The position numbers were made by a program, and so were the translations under genes. 64,000 nt of DNA from Arthrobacter sp. StoSoilA2. Its GTDB lineage: Bacteria > Actinomycetota > Actinomycetes > Actinomycetales > Micrococcaceae. Shown here piece by piece: positions 22,579-31,414 of the stretch. Location of the stretch: NCBI RefSeq assembly GCF_019977195.1, contig NZ_AP024643.1, forward strand, positions 1,302,001 to 1,366,000, written 5' to 3'. How positions within the stretch are numbered: position 1 is the stretch's first letter; every line of letters begins with the position of its first letter. A model generated the notes under the pieces. It did no database searches, was not told the origin of the DNA, and worked only from the letters and a program-made list of their open reading frames with translations.

Positions 22579-23931
22579 CTAACGCAACACGCGCTGCTTC
22601 GTCTCGGGAGCGAAGAACGCCATCCACACCACAGAGAGCAGCACCAGCCCGCCGGCCATCGCAAACGACTGCGCCAAGCCGAACTCGGGCCAGAAGAACG
22701 AAGCGAACACCAAAGGCCCGAAGCCTGCGCCGATGCGGGAGAACGTCGAGGCCCAGCCGAAGCCTGAGCCCCGGAGTTCCGTGGGATACAGCTCGGACAC
22801 ATAGGCGTAGAGGACCGGGATTGCCACCTGGACCACGAAGCCGAACACCAACAGCCAGAACACGGCGGCCTGCGGCACGTCCACCACAAACGCGACGATC
22901 ACCAACGTCAGCGCGGAAAGCGGACCGGTGATGGCGAGGATCCACTTGCGGCCCACCCGCTCCACCAGCAGTGCCGCGACCACCACGCCCAAAAGCCCGA
23001 CGGCGGCCATCCCGGCTGTGGTGACGAAGGCTTTGTACTCCTCGAAGCCGGCGCCAATGAGGATCCGGGGCATCCACGTCAGGGACAGGTAATAGACCAA
23101 CAGGATGCTGAAGAACAGGGCCCAGGCTGCAGTGGTGATTTTCCAATTGAACGTCCAGATCCTGCGCAGCTGTTCCCAGGCGCTGCCGGGGGAGAGCCTG
23201 GGGGCGGCTTGGGGTTCCGGCAGGCTGTACGCCCGGGGTGAGGCGCCCGTTGCTTCCACCAAACCATCAATCACCGCCGCGGCCTCAGCCCGACGGCCGG
23301 CCCGAATCAGGAACAACGGGGACTCCGGGACACTACGCCGCACCCAGAAAACGAGGAGCGCAGGCAGAACCATAATCAGCATGGTGAGCCGCCAGTCGCC
23401 AAAGGCAGCAACGAGTCCTGCGGAGATGAAGCCACAGAGAGCCGCGCCCACGGGCCACCAGCCATCCATCGCCGTGAGGACTTTGCCCCGCTGCTTGCGC
23501 GGCGTGAACTCGCCAACGAGGGCGTAGTCCACCGGGATGCAGCCGCCCAGCCCAAACCCGGCCATGAAGCGGAAGATGCAGAACCGCACGATGTCCGGGG
23601 CGAAGGCGCCGAGCACGGTGAAGATGCTGAAGATCAGGAGGGTCGCCGTGAACGCCTTCTTGCGCCCGATGGTGTCGGCGATGGTTCCCCACGCAAACGC
23701 GCCCAGAGCCATGCCGATCAGGTTGGCCGTACCGATCCACGCAGCGTCAGCGGGCTGCAGGGACCAATGCTTGGACAGAAGGGGAATGAGGATGCCGTTG
23801 AGCGTCACATCCCAGGCGTCGAACATGAACCCGAGCCCACCGATCACGAAGATCCTGCCTTGGACCTTCCACCGCCACGGCAGTTCCTGCACAACTTGTT
23901 CGCCGCTGGGCACGGCTGTGTATGTATTCAT
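22579..23931 (-). CDS. MFS transporter (sugar/organic acid porter type)
   Basis: 450 residues from the ATG at 23931, with AGGAGG 5 bases upstream. Twelve membrane helices can be traced. Family marks are GFMFDAWDVTLNG in helix 1, the loop 2-3 motif GTIADTIGRKKAF, and PVDYALVGEFTPRKQRGK after helix 4, as in the SV2/MhbT-like branch. The C-half has LLVERVGRKW and YVSELYPTELRGSGFG. It lies 50 bases downstream of murQ on the same strand, so the transported solute may be MurNAc, GlcNAc or a related cell-wall sugar. The substrate is inferred from context only. Confidence 0.88.
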   Translation of the reverse strand: MNTYTAVPSGEQVVQELPWRWKVQGRIFVIGGLGFMFDAWDVTLNGILIPLLSKHWSLQPADAAWIGTANLIGMALGAFAWGTIADTIGRKKAFTATLLIFSIFTVLGAFAPDIVRFCIFRFMAGFGLGGCIPVDYALVGEFTPRKQRGKVLTAMDGWWPVGAALCGFISAGLVAAFGDWRLTMLIMVLPALLVFWVRRSVPESPLFLIRAGRRAEAAAVIDGLVEATGASPRAYSLPEPQAAPRLSPGSAWEQLRRIWTFNWKITTAAWALFFSILLVYYLSLTWMPRILIGAGFEEYKAFVTTAGMAAVGLLGVVVAALLVERVGRKWILAITGPLSALTLVIVAFVVDVPQAAVFWLLVFGFVVQVAIPVLYAYVSELYPTELRGSGFGWASTFSRIGAGFGPLVFASFFWPEFGLAQSFAMAGGLVLLSVVWMAFFAPETKQRVLR

Positions 23932-23981
23932 CTGCCCTCCTGCATGCAACTTTATGCGCTCGGGCCAAACCGATGTTCGCG

Positions 23982-24941
23982 TTACTTCTGGTTTTCAATC
24001 GCCCTTCGCAGGTAACCACCGGCTTCTTCGAGAGCTCTCTTGGCCTGAGCTGGTGCGATGCCGGTGAGCAGCACCAGGATGGCGGCTTTTACCGAGCCGT
24101 TGACCGAGTCCAGTGCTGCCACGGCTTCATGCGCGTCCACTCCGGTCGCGTGCTGCACTGTCCGTTGCGAGCGGGCCAGAAGCTTCTCATTCGTGGCCCG
24201 CAGGTCAACCATCAGGTTCCCATACGTCTTGCCGAGCTTCACCATCACCAGCGTGCTGATCATGTTGAGGACAAGTTTCTGGGCCGTGCCCGAGTTCAGT
24301 CGCGTCGAGCCCGCAATGAACTCCGGACCCACCACTACCTCAATCGCCACATCCGCAAGATGGCTGACAGCCGAACCCTTGTTGCAAGCCAGCGACGCCG
24401 TGAACGCACCCTTTTTCCGGGCCTCTTCCAGCGCGCCGATCACGTAAGGTGTCCGGCCGGACGCCGTAATACCCACGACGGCGTCCGCTTCCGTCACGTT
24501 GATATCGTGCAGGTCGCGCGCGCCTGCGGTCGCGTTATCCTCGGCGTACTCAACGGGCTTCTGGATCGCCTGGACGCCACCTGCGATAAGTCCGACGACG
24601 AGTCCCGGCGGGGTGCCGAACGTCGGTGGGCACTCGCTCGCGTCGAGCACACCCAGGCGCCCGGCCGTTCCAGCCCCCACATAGAGAAGGCGACCTCCAC
24701 GCTGGAGTCGCTCCGCAACGGCGTCGACCGTTTGCACAATCGCAGGGCTCGCCGCCTCAACCGCGGCGTGTACTCCTGCAGTGTGGGCAAGCATGGCCGC
24801 GACGAGTTCCTCGGTGCCCATGATGTCCAGGTCGCTCAGGTTCTCGGCCGCGGCTTCGGTCTCCAGCCCGGCGAGTTCCGTGCGCAGGCCGGCGAGCCTG
24901 TCCGCGTCAGTGGGGCTAGTCGGGCCAGTTTGTTCCGTCAC
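23982..24941 (-). CDS. murQ: N-acetylmuramic acid 6-phosphate etherase
   Basis: 319 residues from a GTG at 24941 (AAAGG upstream); the longer frame to 25109 only overlaps the kinase gene. MurQ cleaves the D-lactyl ether of MurNAc-6P to give GlcNAc-6P and lactate in peptidoglycan recycling. The SIS domain shows GGRLLYVGAGTAGRLGVLD, ASECPPTFG, a GITASGRTPYVIGA phosphosugar loop and the signature AGSTRLNSGTAQKLVLNM. A C-terminal UBA-like helical end (GIAPAQAKRALEEAGGYLRRAI) is typical. It overlaps the upstream kinase by 26 bases. Confidence 0.95.
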   Translation of the reverse strand: MTEQTGPTSPTDADRLAGLRTELAGLETEAAAENLSDLDIMGTEELVAAMLAHTAGVHAAVEAASPAIVQTVDAVAERLQRGGRLLYVGAGTAGRLGVLDASECPPTFGTPPGLVVGLIAGGVQAIQKPVEYAEDNATAGARDLHDINVTEADAVVGITASGRTPYVIGALEEARKKGAFTASLACNKGSAVSHLADVAIEVVVGPEFIAGSTRLNSGTAQKLVLNMISTLVMVKLGKTYGNLMVDLRATNEKLLARSQRTVQHATGVDAHEAVAALDSVNGSVKAAILVLLTGIAPAQAKRALEEAGGYLRRAIENQK

Positions 24942-25863
24942 GGTGGATGTACCTTTCCTGGATGAGCCCGCGGCGCGTCGCAGCGAGGGCAGCACCGTCC
25001 AAGCCATCGCCCAGCGGGGCCACCACCTCAATCCCAGCCGAAGCAAGGGACTTCCGCAAGAGCTCCGCGAAGAACCCGGAGCTGACCACTCCGCCCAGCA
25101 GGGCAACACGGCGTGAGCTCCCGGAGTCGCCGCCCGCGGCCAGCTGCACGGTCTTGGTCAGGATGCGGCAAGCCTCGTCCACGATGACATTCGCGACGGC
25201 GTCACCCGCCTCCGCTGCGTGCAGAACCAGCGGCGCGAACCGGGCCATGGCGCGGTACGGGTTTTCGACGGACGCGAGCCATCCCGGGAGCATTTCCGGG
25301 GAGTCCACCAGAGCCCCTGCCGCAGCCGAAAGCGAAGTGGCAGCGCCGCCGTCGTGCGCTTCCAAGACTGCCTGAAGCCCCCGCTGGCCGATCCAACGGC
25401 CACTGCCACGATCGCCCAGGTACGGTCCCCAGCCGTCGGCGCGATGAAGGACGCCGGCTTCATCGAACCGGAAGGCCACCGCCCCCGTACCCACGATCAG
25501 GGTAGTGCCGGGCGCGCCTTGGAGGGCTCCAAGTTGGGCTGCGGTGGCGTCCGAAAGGACAGCGGCCGGGACGCCGAAGCGCTGCGACAACATGGAGGCC
25601 AGCTCACGGGACTTCTCCGCAGAAGCCTCGACGCCGGCCACTGCCGCGCCGATTCCCGTCAACGTGCTCACAGGCAGGCCGGGCGGAAGCATCGAGACCG
25701 TCTCAAGCAGGAGGTCGAAAGCGATCGTGGGGCCGTTGTCCATGTGGACTCCGGGGAACCCGTGCTGGTCCGCCGCGCCAAGTAATTCGGTGCCGCTGCG
25801 CAGCTCCACGCGGCAACGGCTCTTCCCTACATCGGCGGCGAGAACGACATCGGTGGCTTCCAT
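24916..25863 (-). CDS. BadF/BadG-type N-acetylglucosamine kinase
   Basis: 315 residues. The ASKHA fold is visible: VVLAADVGKSRCRVEL (phosphate 1), GIGAAVAGVEA, VLSDATAAQLGAL, TTLIVGTGAVAFRFDE (phosphate 2) and the NAGK-type GWGPYLGDRGSGRWIGQRGL. The C-terminus has VALLGGVVSSGFF (adenosine motif). Such kinases phosphorylate GlcNAc, and some accept MurNAc, at C6. As the first gene of the kinase-murQ-MFS operon it would make the 6-phosphate that MurQ needs. The ATG at 25863 is preceded by only a weak site. Confidence 0.85.
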   Translation of the reverse strand: MEATDVVLAADVGKSRCRVELRSGTELLGAADQHGFPGVHMDNGPTIAFDLLLETVSMLPPGLPVSTLTGIGAAVAGVEASAEKSRELASMLSQRFGVPAAVLSDATAAQLGALQGAPGTTLIVGTGAVAFRFDEAGVLHRADGWGPYLGDRGSGRWIGQRGLQAVLEAHDGGAATSLSAAAGALVDSPEMLPGWLASVENPYRAMARFAPLVLHAAEAGDAVANVIVDEACRILTKTVQLAAGGDSGSSRRVALLGGVVSSGFFAELLRKSLASAGIEVVAPLGDGLDGAALAATRRGLIQERYIHRDGTNWPD

Positions 25864-26040
25864 GGCTCAACCCTATGTTGTGGGGCCTGTTGTGCGTGGC
25901 AAACGTGGGGCATGGGGCCGCAGACCGGGCTCCGCAACGCAAGACCAACCAGGACCCGAAACGAGCGCGCCAACGAAACACGATAAACTCTCCGTATCCC
26001 ACCACCCGCGACATTTACGCGAACTAAGACGGAGACTTTT

Positions 26041-27711
26041 GTGAGCTTGACGCAGCTTGACCGTGTTCCCATCCGCCGTGCACTGATCTCGGTTTACGAC
26101 AAGACGGGACTGGAGGAGCTCGCGAAGGGCCTGCACGCAGCCGGCGTCGCCATTGTTTCCACCGGCTCCACCGCCAAGAAGATCGCCGCCGCAGGCATCC
26201 CGGTCAAGGAAGTCGAAGAAGTCACCGGCTCCCCGGAAATGCTGGACGGCCGCGTCAAGACCCTGCACCCGCGTGTGCACGGCGGCATCCTGGCCGACCG
26301 TCGCGTCCCGGCCCACATGGAAACCCTCGCCGGTATGGAGATCGAGACGTTCGATCTCGTCGTGGTGAACCTGTACCCGTTCGTCGAGACCGTGAAGTCC
26401 GGCGCAGCACAGGACGAGGTGGTTGAGCAGATCGACATCGGAGGCCCCGCGATGGTGCGTTCGGCCGCGAAGAACCACGCCGCCGTCGCCATTGTCACGG
26501 ACCCGAACTTCTACGGCGCAGTGGTTGCTGCGGCACAAGAAGGCGGTTTCGACCTGAACACGCGTCGCCGCCTGGCCGCCAAGGCCTTTGCTCACACGGC
26601 CAGCTATGACAACGCTGTGGCAACCTGGACCGCCAGCCAGTTCCTTGATGAAGACGGCGACGGCGTCATCGACTGGCCTGCCTACGCCGGTCTGTCCTTG
26701 GAGCGTTCCGAGGTCCTCCGCTACGGCGAGAACCCGCACCAGCAGGCTGCCCTCTACGTGGACAAGGCTGCTCCGGCCGGCATCGCGCAGGCTGACCAGC
26801 TGCACGGCAAGGCCATGAGCTACAACAACTTCGTCGACGCCGACGCCGCCCTCCGTGCTGCGTTCGACTTCGCCGAGCCCGCCGTTGCGATCATCAAGCA
26901 CGCCAACCCGTGTGGTGTCGCTGTCGGTTCCGCCGACGCTGCAGATCCGATCGCTGACGCCCACGCGAAGGCCCACGCCTGCGACCCCGTTTCCGCTTTC
27001 GGTGGCGTGATCGCCGCGAACCGCACCGTCACGGCTGTCATGGCCCGCACGGTTGCCGACATCTTCACCGAGGTTGTCATTGCTCCGGATTTTGAGCCGG
27101 AAGCCGTGGAGATTCTTTCCAAGAAGAAGAACATCCGACTGCTTGCCCTGCCTGAGGGCTACGGCCGCTACCCCTCCGAAATGCGCCAGGTCTCCGGTGG
27201 CGTGCTGGTTCAGATGAGCGACAAGGTGGACGCCGACGGCGATAACCCCGCCAACTGGACCCTCGCAGCCGGTGAAGCCGCCGATGAAGCAACCCTCGCG
27301 GACCTCGCGTTCGCCTGGACTGCCTGCCGCGCCGCCAAGTCCAACGCGATCCTGATCGCAGATCACGGCGCCGCTGTGGGCATCGGTATGGGCCAGGTCA
27401 ACCGCCTGGACTCCTGCCGCCTTGCCGTCGAGCGCGCCAACACGCTGGGCGTCACGGTGGAGTCCGACGTCGAAGGTGCTGGCGGCGCTTCGAACGCCGA
27501 CGCGACCAACGCACCTGAGCGCGCACGCGGTGCCGTTGCAGCCTCGGATGCATTCTTCCCGTTCGCTGATGGCCTGCAGATCCTGATCGACGCCGGCGTT
27601 CGCGCCGTGGTCCAGCCTGGCGGTTCTGTCCGCGATGAGGAAGTCATTGCCGCAGCCAACGCTGCAGGCATCACGATGTACTTCACCGGTGCACGCCACT
27701 TCTTCCACTAA
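26041..27711 (+). CDS. purH: Bifunctional AICAR formyltransferase/IMP cyclohydrolase
   Basis: 556 residues; catalyses the last two steps to IMP. The N-terminal IMP cyclohydrolase (MGS-like) domain has RALISVYDKTGLEELAKGL, IVSTGSTAKKI, RVKTLHPRVHGGILADR and VVNLYPF. The AICAR formyltransferase domain has LRYGENPHQQAALY, IIKHANPCGVAVG, a DPVSAFGGVIAANR block and the C-terminal FFPFADGLQILIDAGV and PGGSVRDEEVI. The start is a GTG at 26041. The expected neighbour purN lies 4.6 kb upstream. Confidence 0.97.
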   Translation: MSLTQLDRVPIRRALISVYDKTGLEELAKGLHAAGVAIVSTGSTAKKIAAAGIPVKEVEEVTGSPEMLDGRVKTLHPRVHGGILADRRVPAHMETLAGMEIETFDLVVVNLYPFVETVKSGAAQDEVVEQIDIGGPAMVRSAAKNHAAVAIVTDPNFYGAVVAAAQEGGFDLNTRRRLAAKAFAHTASYDNAVATWTASQFLDEDGDGVIDWPAYAGLSLERSEVLRYGENPHQQAALYVDKAAPAGIAQADQLHGKAMSYNNFVDADAALRAAFDFAEPAVAIIKHANPCGVAVGSADAADPIADAHAKAHACDPVSAFGGVIAANRTVTAVMARTVADIFTEVVIAPDFEPEAVEILSKKKNIRLLALPEGYGRYPSEMRQVSGGVLVQMSDKVDADGDNPANWTLAAGEAADEATLADLAFAWTACRAAKSNAILIADHGAAVGIGMGQVNRLDSCRLAVERANTLGVTVESDVEGAGGASNADATNAPERARGAVAASDAFFPFADGLQILIDAGVRAVVQPGGSVRDEEVIAAANAAGITMYFTGARHFFH

Positions 27712-27748
27712 ACAACGGCGGGCAACAGCCCAAAGCCAGTGAAACGCA

Positions 27749-27786
27749 ACGGCGGCCGTCCCCGGGTAGGGGACGGCCGCCGTCGT
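27749..27786. terminator. Strong bidirectional terminator between purH and the S1 peptidase gene
   Basis: Arms of 15 bases (27749-27763 and 27769-27783) pair around a GGGTA loop and are GC-rich. The plus strand continues GTTGTTAAC. The element sits between convergent genes ending at 27711 and 27815. Confidence 0.85.
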
Positions 27787-27814
27787 TGTTAACAAGGTCG
27801 CGCTAAGAAGGCTG

Positions 27815-28816
27815 TTATGAAGCCGCCGCCGTGGTGTAGGTGGACTGAATGACGGAGCCCCAGTACGGGCCATACATCGTGTTGGAGTTGCTGCCGTAGC
27901 CGTAGCTGTTCACCGAGTTCTGGTAACCGCCGGAGCTGTTGCCGATGAACCAAGGACCGCCCGAGGAACCACCGGTCATGTTGCAAGGGATTCCCTGGGT
28001 GGCGAACTGCGGGTTGTAGGGATCGTTGGTGGCGGTGCCGGAGCAGCTCTTGAGCGATTCGCCGTTGAACGGAGCAGCCGCCGGGTAGCCGAAGGACTTG
28101 TAGCTCAGGCCGCGGGCGGCGTTGAACTGGACACCGGAGGAGCCTACGACATCGGCGAGCCGCTGGCCGTTGAGGGTGTTCATGACGGCGAAGGCGGTGT
28201 CGTACTGCATGTTGCCGTTGGATGCCCATTGGGTGGGGGAGTACAGCGCCCTTGCTGTCCACTTGCCATAGGGTGCGGAGCCGTTGAGGTAGGCGGGTAC
28301 GAACACGAAGTTGGTGGCGTAGGCGCCGGGTCCCTCGTTGACGCAGTGGCCTGCCGTGGACACGGTGCTCTTGTTGGCTGCTGTCACGGAGTTGCCGGAG
28401 CAGACGTAGTTGGAGCCGCCGAGGGTGAAGAAGATCTTGCCGATGTGCTTTACGGGCGTTTCGCTCTGGTTCACCTTCCGGTCGATGGTCTTGGAGTCGG
28501 TGGAGGCTTGCTGGCCCTCTATGCTTTTAAGGGCGCCCGGGGCTTCGGTGACCGGGGCTTTTCCGAGGTTGAGGAGCCGGCCGCGGTCAAGTGCCTTGTT
28601 GGCGAGGATGTCGCCGGACTTGGCGTTCTTCATGCGTTCCGGGGTCCAGTAGTCTGCGGCGCCGTTGTCTGACGCTACATGGCTGCTGACCGCAACGCCG
28701 CTGGAGTCGATGTCCTTGGCGGGGGCCGCATTCGCGCTGGTGGTTCCAACCAGGGCAAGGATTGCGGCAGCGGACAGACTCAGCAGGCTTGTGGCCAGGG
28801 TCTTGGTTTTTGTCAC
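27815..28816 (-). CDS. Secreted trypsin-like (S1/V8-type) serine peptidase
   Basis: 333 residues. The signal peptide (MTKTKTLATSLLSLSAAAIL and on to TSANAAPA) is clear. A ~90-residue propeptide-like region follows. The peptidase domain begins near 125 (HIGKIFFTLGG, CSGNSVTA). The catalytic triad is visible as STAGHCV (His), MQYDTAFAV (Asp) and GGSSGGPWF (Ser). An extra cysteine pair (KSCSGTATN, GIPCNMTGG) frames the serine loop. It is an extracellular protease of the glutamyl-endopeptidase-like group; the preferred cleavage site cannot be told. It shares a terminator with purH and is divergent from icd. Confidence 0.9.
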   Translation of the reverse strand: MTKTKTLATSLLSLSAAAILALVGTTSANAAPAKDIDSSGVAVSSHVASDNGAADYWTPERMKNAKSGDILANKALDRGRLLNLGKAPVTEAPGALKSIEGQQASTDSKTIDRKVNQSETPVKHIGKIFFTLGGSNYVCSGNSVTAANKSTVSTAGHCVNEGPGAYATNFVFVPAYLNGSAPYGKWTARALYSPTQWASNGNMQYDTAFAVMNTLNGQRLADVVGSSGVQFNAARGLSYKSFGYPAAAPFNGESLKSCSGTATNDPYNPQFATQGIPCNMTGGSSGGPWFIGNSSGGYQNSVNSYGYGSNSNTMYGPYWGSVIQSTYTTAAAS

Positions 28817-29136
28817 GTTTTTCCAACCTATCGAGGGAGTGGGGCGGCCAGTGATGGCGACCGCCGACTGACGGAATCGAAGCTACCCAACGTATGACAA
28901 GTTTGTAAAGAGTTATTTCATAGTTTGTGATATTTTGCTTTCACTTCTTGTCACACGGCGGGGAGCACTGCACGACGCCGGTCGGCAGCTCAGGCGGCAC
29001 GGCCACCGTGGGGGGTAAATCGCTTTCCCGCGCGGTAACGAACACGTGATCCCGGACACGAAGAGCCGCCAATCCGGTCTACTCGGGTAAGTTTAGAGAT
29101 GTTGAAATCTGCAGACTTTCAGGGAGAACCCCGCCA
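28817..29136. other. 320-bp divergent intergenic region (S1 peptidase / icd)
   Basis: No gene is seen. The centre (about 28890-28960) is clearly AT-rich against the GC-rich background and should hold the two divergent promoters. TTTACA is readable on the minus strand near 28910, but a matching -10 is not convincing. No clear operator palindrome was found. Confidence 0.5.
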
Positions 29137-31356
29137 ATGGCCAAGATTATCTATACCCACACAGACGAAGCGCCGATGCTGGCTACCTACTCATTCCTGC
29201 CGATTGTGGAAGCGTATGCCTCGACCGCAGGTGTGGAGGTCGAGACCCGCGATATTTCGCTGGCCGGCCGCATCATCGCCGTTTTCGGCGATTTCCTGAC
29301 TGAAGAGCAGCGCACGGGCAACGCCCTTGCTGAGCTTGGCGAACTGGCAAAGCAGCCGGAAGCCAACATCATCAAGCTGCCCAACATCAGCGCCTCAGTG
29401 CCGCAGCTCAAGGCTGCCATCGCCGAGCTCCAGGCCCAGGGCTACGCCCTCCCGGACTACCCGGACAACCCCTCCTCGGACACCGAGACGGACATCCGCT
29501 CGCGCTACGACAAAATCAAGGGCTCCGCTGTGAACCCGGTGCTGCGTGAAGGCAACTCTGACCGCCGCGCACCGCTGTCGGTGAAGAACTACGCCCGTCA
29601 GAACCCGCACTCCATGGGTGCTTGGTCTGCCGATTCCAAGACCAACGTTGCCACCATGGGCCAGAATGATTTCCGCTCCAACGAGAAATCCGTTGTGCTC
29701 AAGGCTGACGATTCCCTCAGCATCCAGCTGGTCCGCGAAGACGGCAGCACCAAGGTCCTCAAGAAGGACTTCCCCGTCCTGGCCGGTGAAGTTGTGGACG
29801 CTACCGTTCTGCGCGCAGACGCCCTGGACGAGTTCCTGAAGGCACAGGTTGCCCGTGCCAAGGAAGAGGGCATCCTCTTCTCCGCACACCTGAAGGCCAC
29901 CATGATGAAGGTCTCGGACCCCATCATCTTCGGCCACGTGGTCAAGGCTTACTTCTCGGAGCTTTTCGATACTTACGGCAAGCAGCTCGCAGCCGCAGGC
30001 ATCAGCCCGAACAACGGTCTCGCAGCCATCCTCAGCGGTCTGGAAGACCTGCCGGAAGACGTCCGCGAAGGCGTCAAGGCAGCCATCACCAAGGGCCTCG
30101 AAGACGGACCTGCGTTGGCAATGGTGGACTCGGACAAGGGCATCACCAGCCTGCACGTTCCGTCCGACATCATCGTTGACGCTTCCATGCCGGCCATGAT
30201 TCGTTCCTCCGGCCACATGTGGGGCCCGGACGGCAAGGAAGCGGACACGCTCGCCGTCATCCCGGACAGCTCTTACGCCGGCGTCTACCAGGTAGTCCTG
30301 GACGACTGCCGTGCCAATGGCGCGTTCGATCCAACCACCATGGGCACCGTGCCCAACGTGGGCCTCATGGCGCAGGCAGCCGAGGAATACGGCAGCCACG
30401 ACAAAACCTTCGAAATCGAGGCAGCCGGAACCGTCCAGCTCGTGGACAGCAAGGGTAACGTCCTCACCGAGCACCAGGTATCCCCGGGCGACATCTGGCG
30501 CGCATGCCAGACCAAGGATGTCCCGATCCGCGACTGGGTCAAGCTGGCCGTTACCCGCGCCCGCGCTTCCCAGACCCCGGCCGTTTTCTGGCTGGACAAG
30601 GGCCGTGCGCACGATGCCAACCTCATCGCCAAGGTCAACGAGTACCTGAAGGACCACGACACCGAGGGCCTGCAGATCGAGATCATGTCCCCGGAGGAGG
30701 CAACAGCCTTCACCCTGGAGCGCATCCGCAAGGGCGAGGACACCATCTCCGTCACCGGTAACGTCCTCCGCGATTACCTCACGGACCTGTTCCCGATCCT
30801 CGAGCTCGGCACCAGCGCCAAGATGCTCTCCATCGTTCCGCTGATCAACGGTGGCGGCCTGTTCGAGACCGGCGCCGGTGGCTCCGCTCCCAAGCACGTC
30901 CAGCAGCTGGTCAAGGAAAACCATCTTCGCTGGGACAGCCTGGGTGAATTCCTTGCCCTGGCCGTCAGCTTCGAGCACCTTGCCACCACCACGGGCAATG
31001 CCCGCGCCCAGGTCCTTGCCGACACGCTGGACCGCGCCACGGGTACCTTCCTGCTGGAAAACAAGTCCCCGCGCCGCAGCGTTGGCGAGCTGGACAACCG
31101 TGGAAGCCACTTCTACCTGGCCATGTACTGGGCACAGGAACTGGCCAAGCAGACTGAGGACGCCGAGCTGGCCAAGGACTTCGCAGCCATCGCTGAAGCC
31201 CTGACCTCCAACGAGGAAGTCATCGTCGGCGAGCTGAACGCAGTCCAGGGTCCCGGCGTCGATCTGGGCGGTTACTACCGTCCGGACGCTGCCAAGGCCG
31301 CAGAGATCATGCGCCCGTCGGCCACGTTCAACAAGGTCGTCGCGACCCTGAGCTAG
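29137..31356 (+). CDS. icd: Monomeric NADP-dependent isocitrate dehydrogenase
   Basis: 739 residues, the size of the monomeric (~80 kDa) IDH class, unrelated in length to the ~410-residue dimeric enzyme. The N-terminus MAKIIYTHTDEAPMLATYSFLPI and LPNISASVPQLKAAIAELQ are hallmarks of the class. SVKNYARQNPHSMGAWSADSKT and VATMGQNDFRSNEKS hold substrate-binding Ser/Asn residues, and IMSPEEATAFTLERIRKGEDTISVTGN follows in the C-half. It oxidises isocitrate to 2-oxoglutarate in the TCA cycle. A strong hairpin follows 6 bases after the stop. Confidence 0.97.
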   Translation: MAKIIYTHTDEAPMLATYSFLPIVEAYASTAGVEVETRDISLAGRIIAVFGDFLTEEQRTGNALAELGELAKQPEANIIKLPNISASVPQLKAAIAELQAQGYALPDYPDNPSSDTETDIRSRYDKIKGSAVNPVLREGNSDRRAPLSVKNYARQNPHSMGAWSADSKTNVATMGQNDFRSNEKSVVLKADDSLSIQLVREDGSTKVLKKDFPVLAGEVVDATVLRADALDEFLKAQVARAKEEGILFSAHLKATMMKVSDPIIFGHVVKAYFSELFDTYGKQLAAAGISPNNGLAAILSGLEDLPEDVREGVKAAITKGLEDGPALAMVDSDKGITSLHVPSDIIVDASMPAMIRSSGHMWGPDGKEADTLAVIPDSSYAGVYQVVLDDCRANGAFDPTTMGTVPNVGLMAQAAEEYGSHDKTFEIEAAGTVQLVDSKGNVLTEHQVSPGDIWRACQTKDVPIRDWVKLAVTRARASQTPAVFWLDKGRAHDANLIAKVNEYLKDHDTEGLQIEIMSPEEATAFTLERIRKGEDTISVTGNVLRDYLTDLFPILELGTSAKMLSIVPLINGGGLFETGAGGSAPKHVQQLVKENHLRWDSLGEFLALAVSFEHLATTTGNARAQVLADTLDRATGTFLLENKSPRRSVGELDNRGSHFYLAMYWAQELAKQTEDAELAKDFAAIAEALTSNEEVIVGELNAVQGPGVDLGGYYRPDAAKAAEIMRPSATFNKVVATLS

Positions 31357-31361
31357 TCATT

Positions 31362-31404
31362 ACAGATAATGCCCCTGAGACCCGGTCTTGGGGGCATTAT
31401 CTGT
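31362..31404. terminator. Strong terminator after icd
   Basis: Arms of 14 bases (31362-31375 and 31391-31404) are perfectly complementary, with an inner AGACC/GGTCT pairing. The hairpin lies between the convergent icd (stop 31356) and the FAD oxidase gene (stop 31415) and probably serves both. Confidence 0.88.
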
Positions 31405-31414
31405 CTACATATTC

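Noticed and set aside
25864..26040. Upstream region of purH examined for a second ZTP riboswitch
   Set aside because: The conserved GGGTCG..CTGGCG and CGCCTGGGC segments are absent.
25873..27873. 666-codon open frame on the minus strand opposite purH
   Set aside because: Antisense shadow of a strongly GC3-biased gene; translation is Gly/Val/Asp-rich with no motif, and the plus-strand PurH is beyond doubt.
29395..31110. 571-codon minus-strand frame opposite icd
   Set aside because: Same GC-bias artefact; no ribosome site and no recognisable domain.
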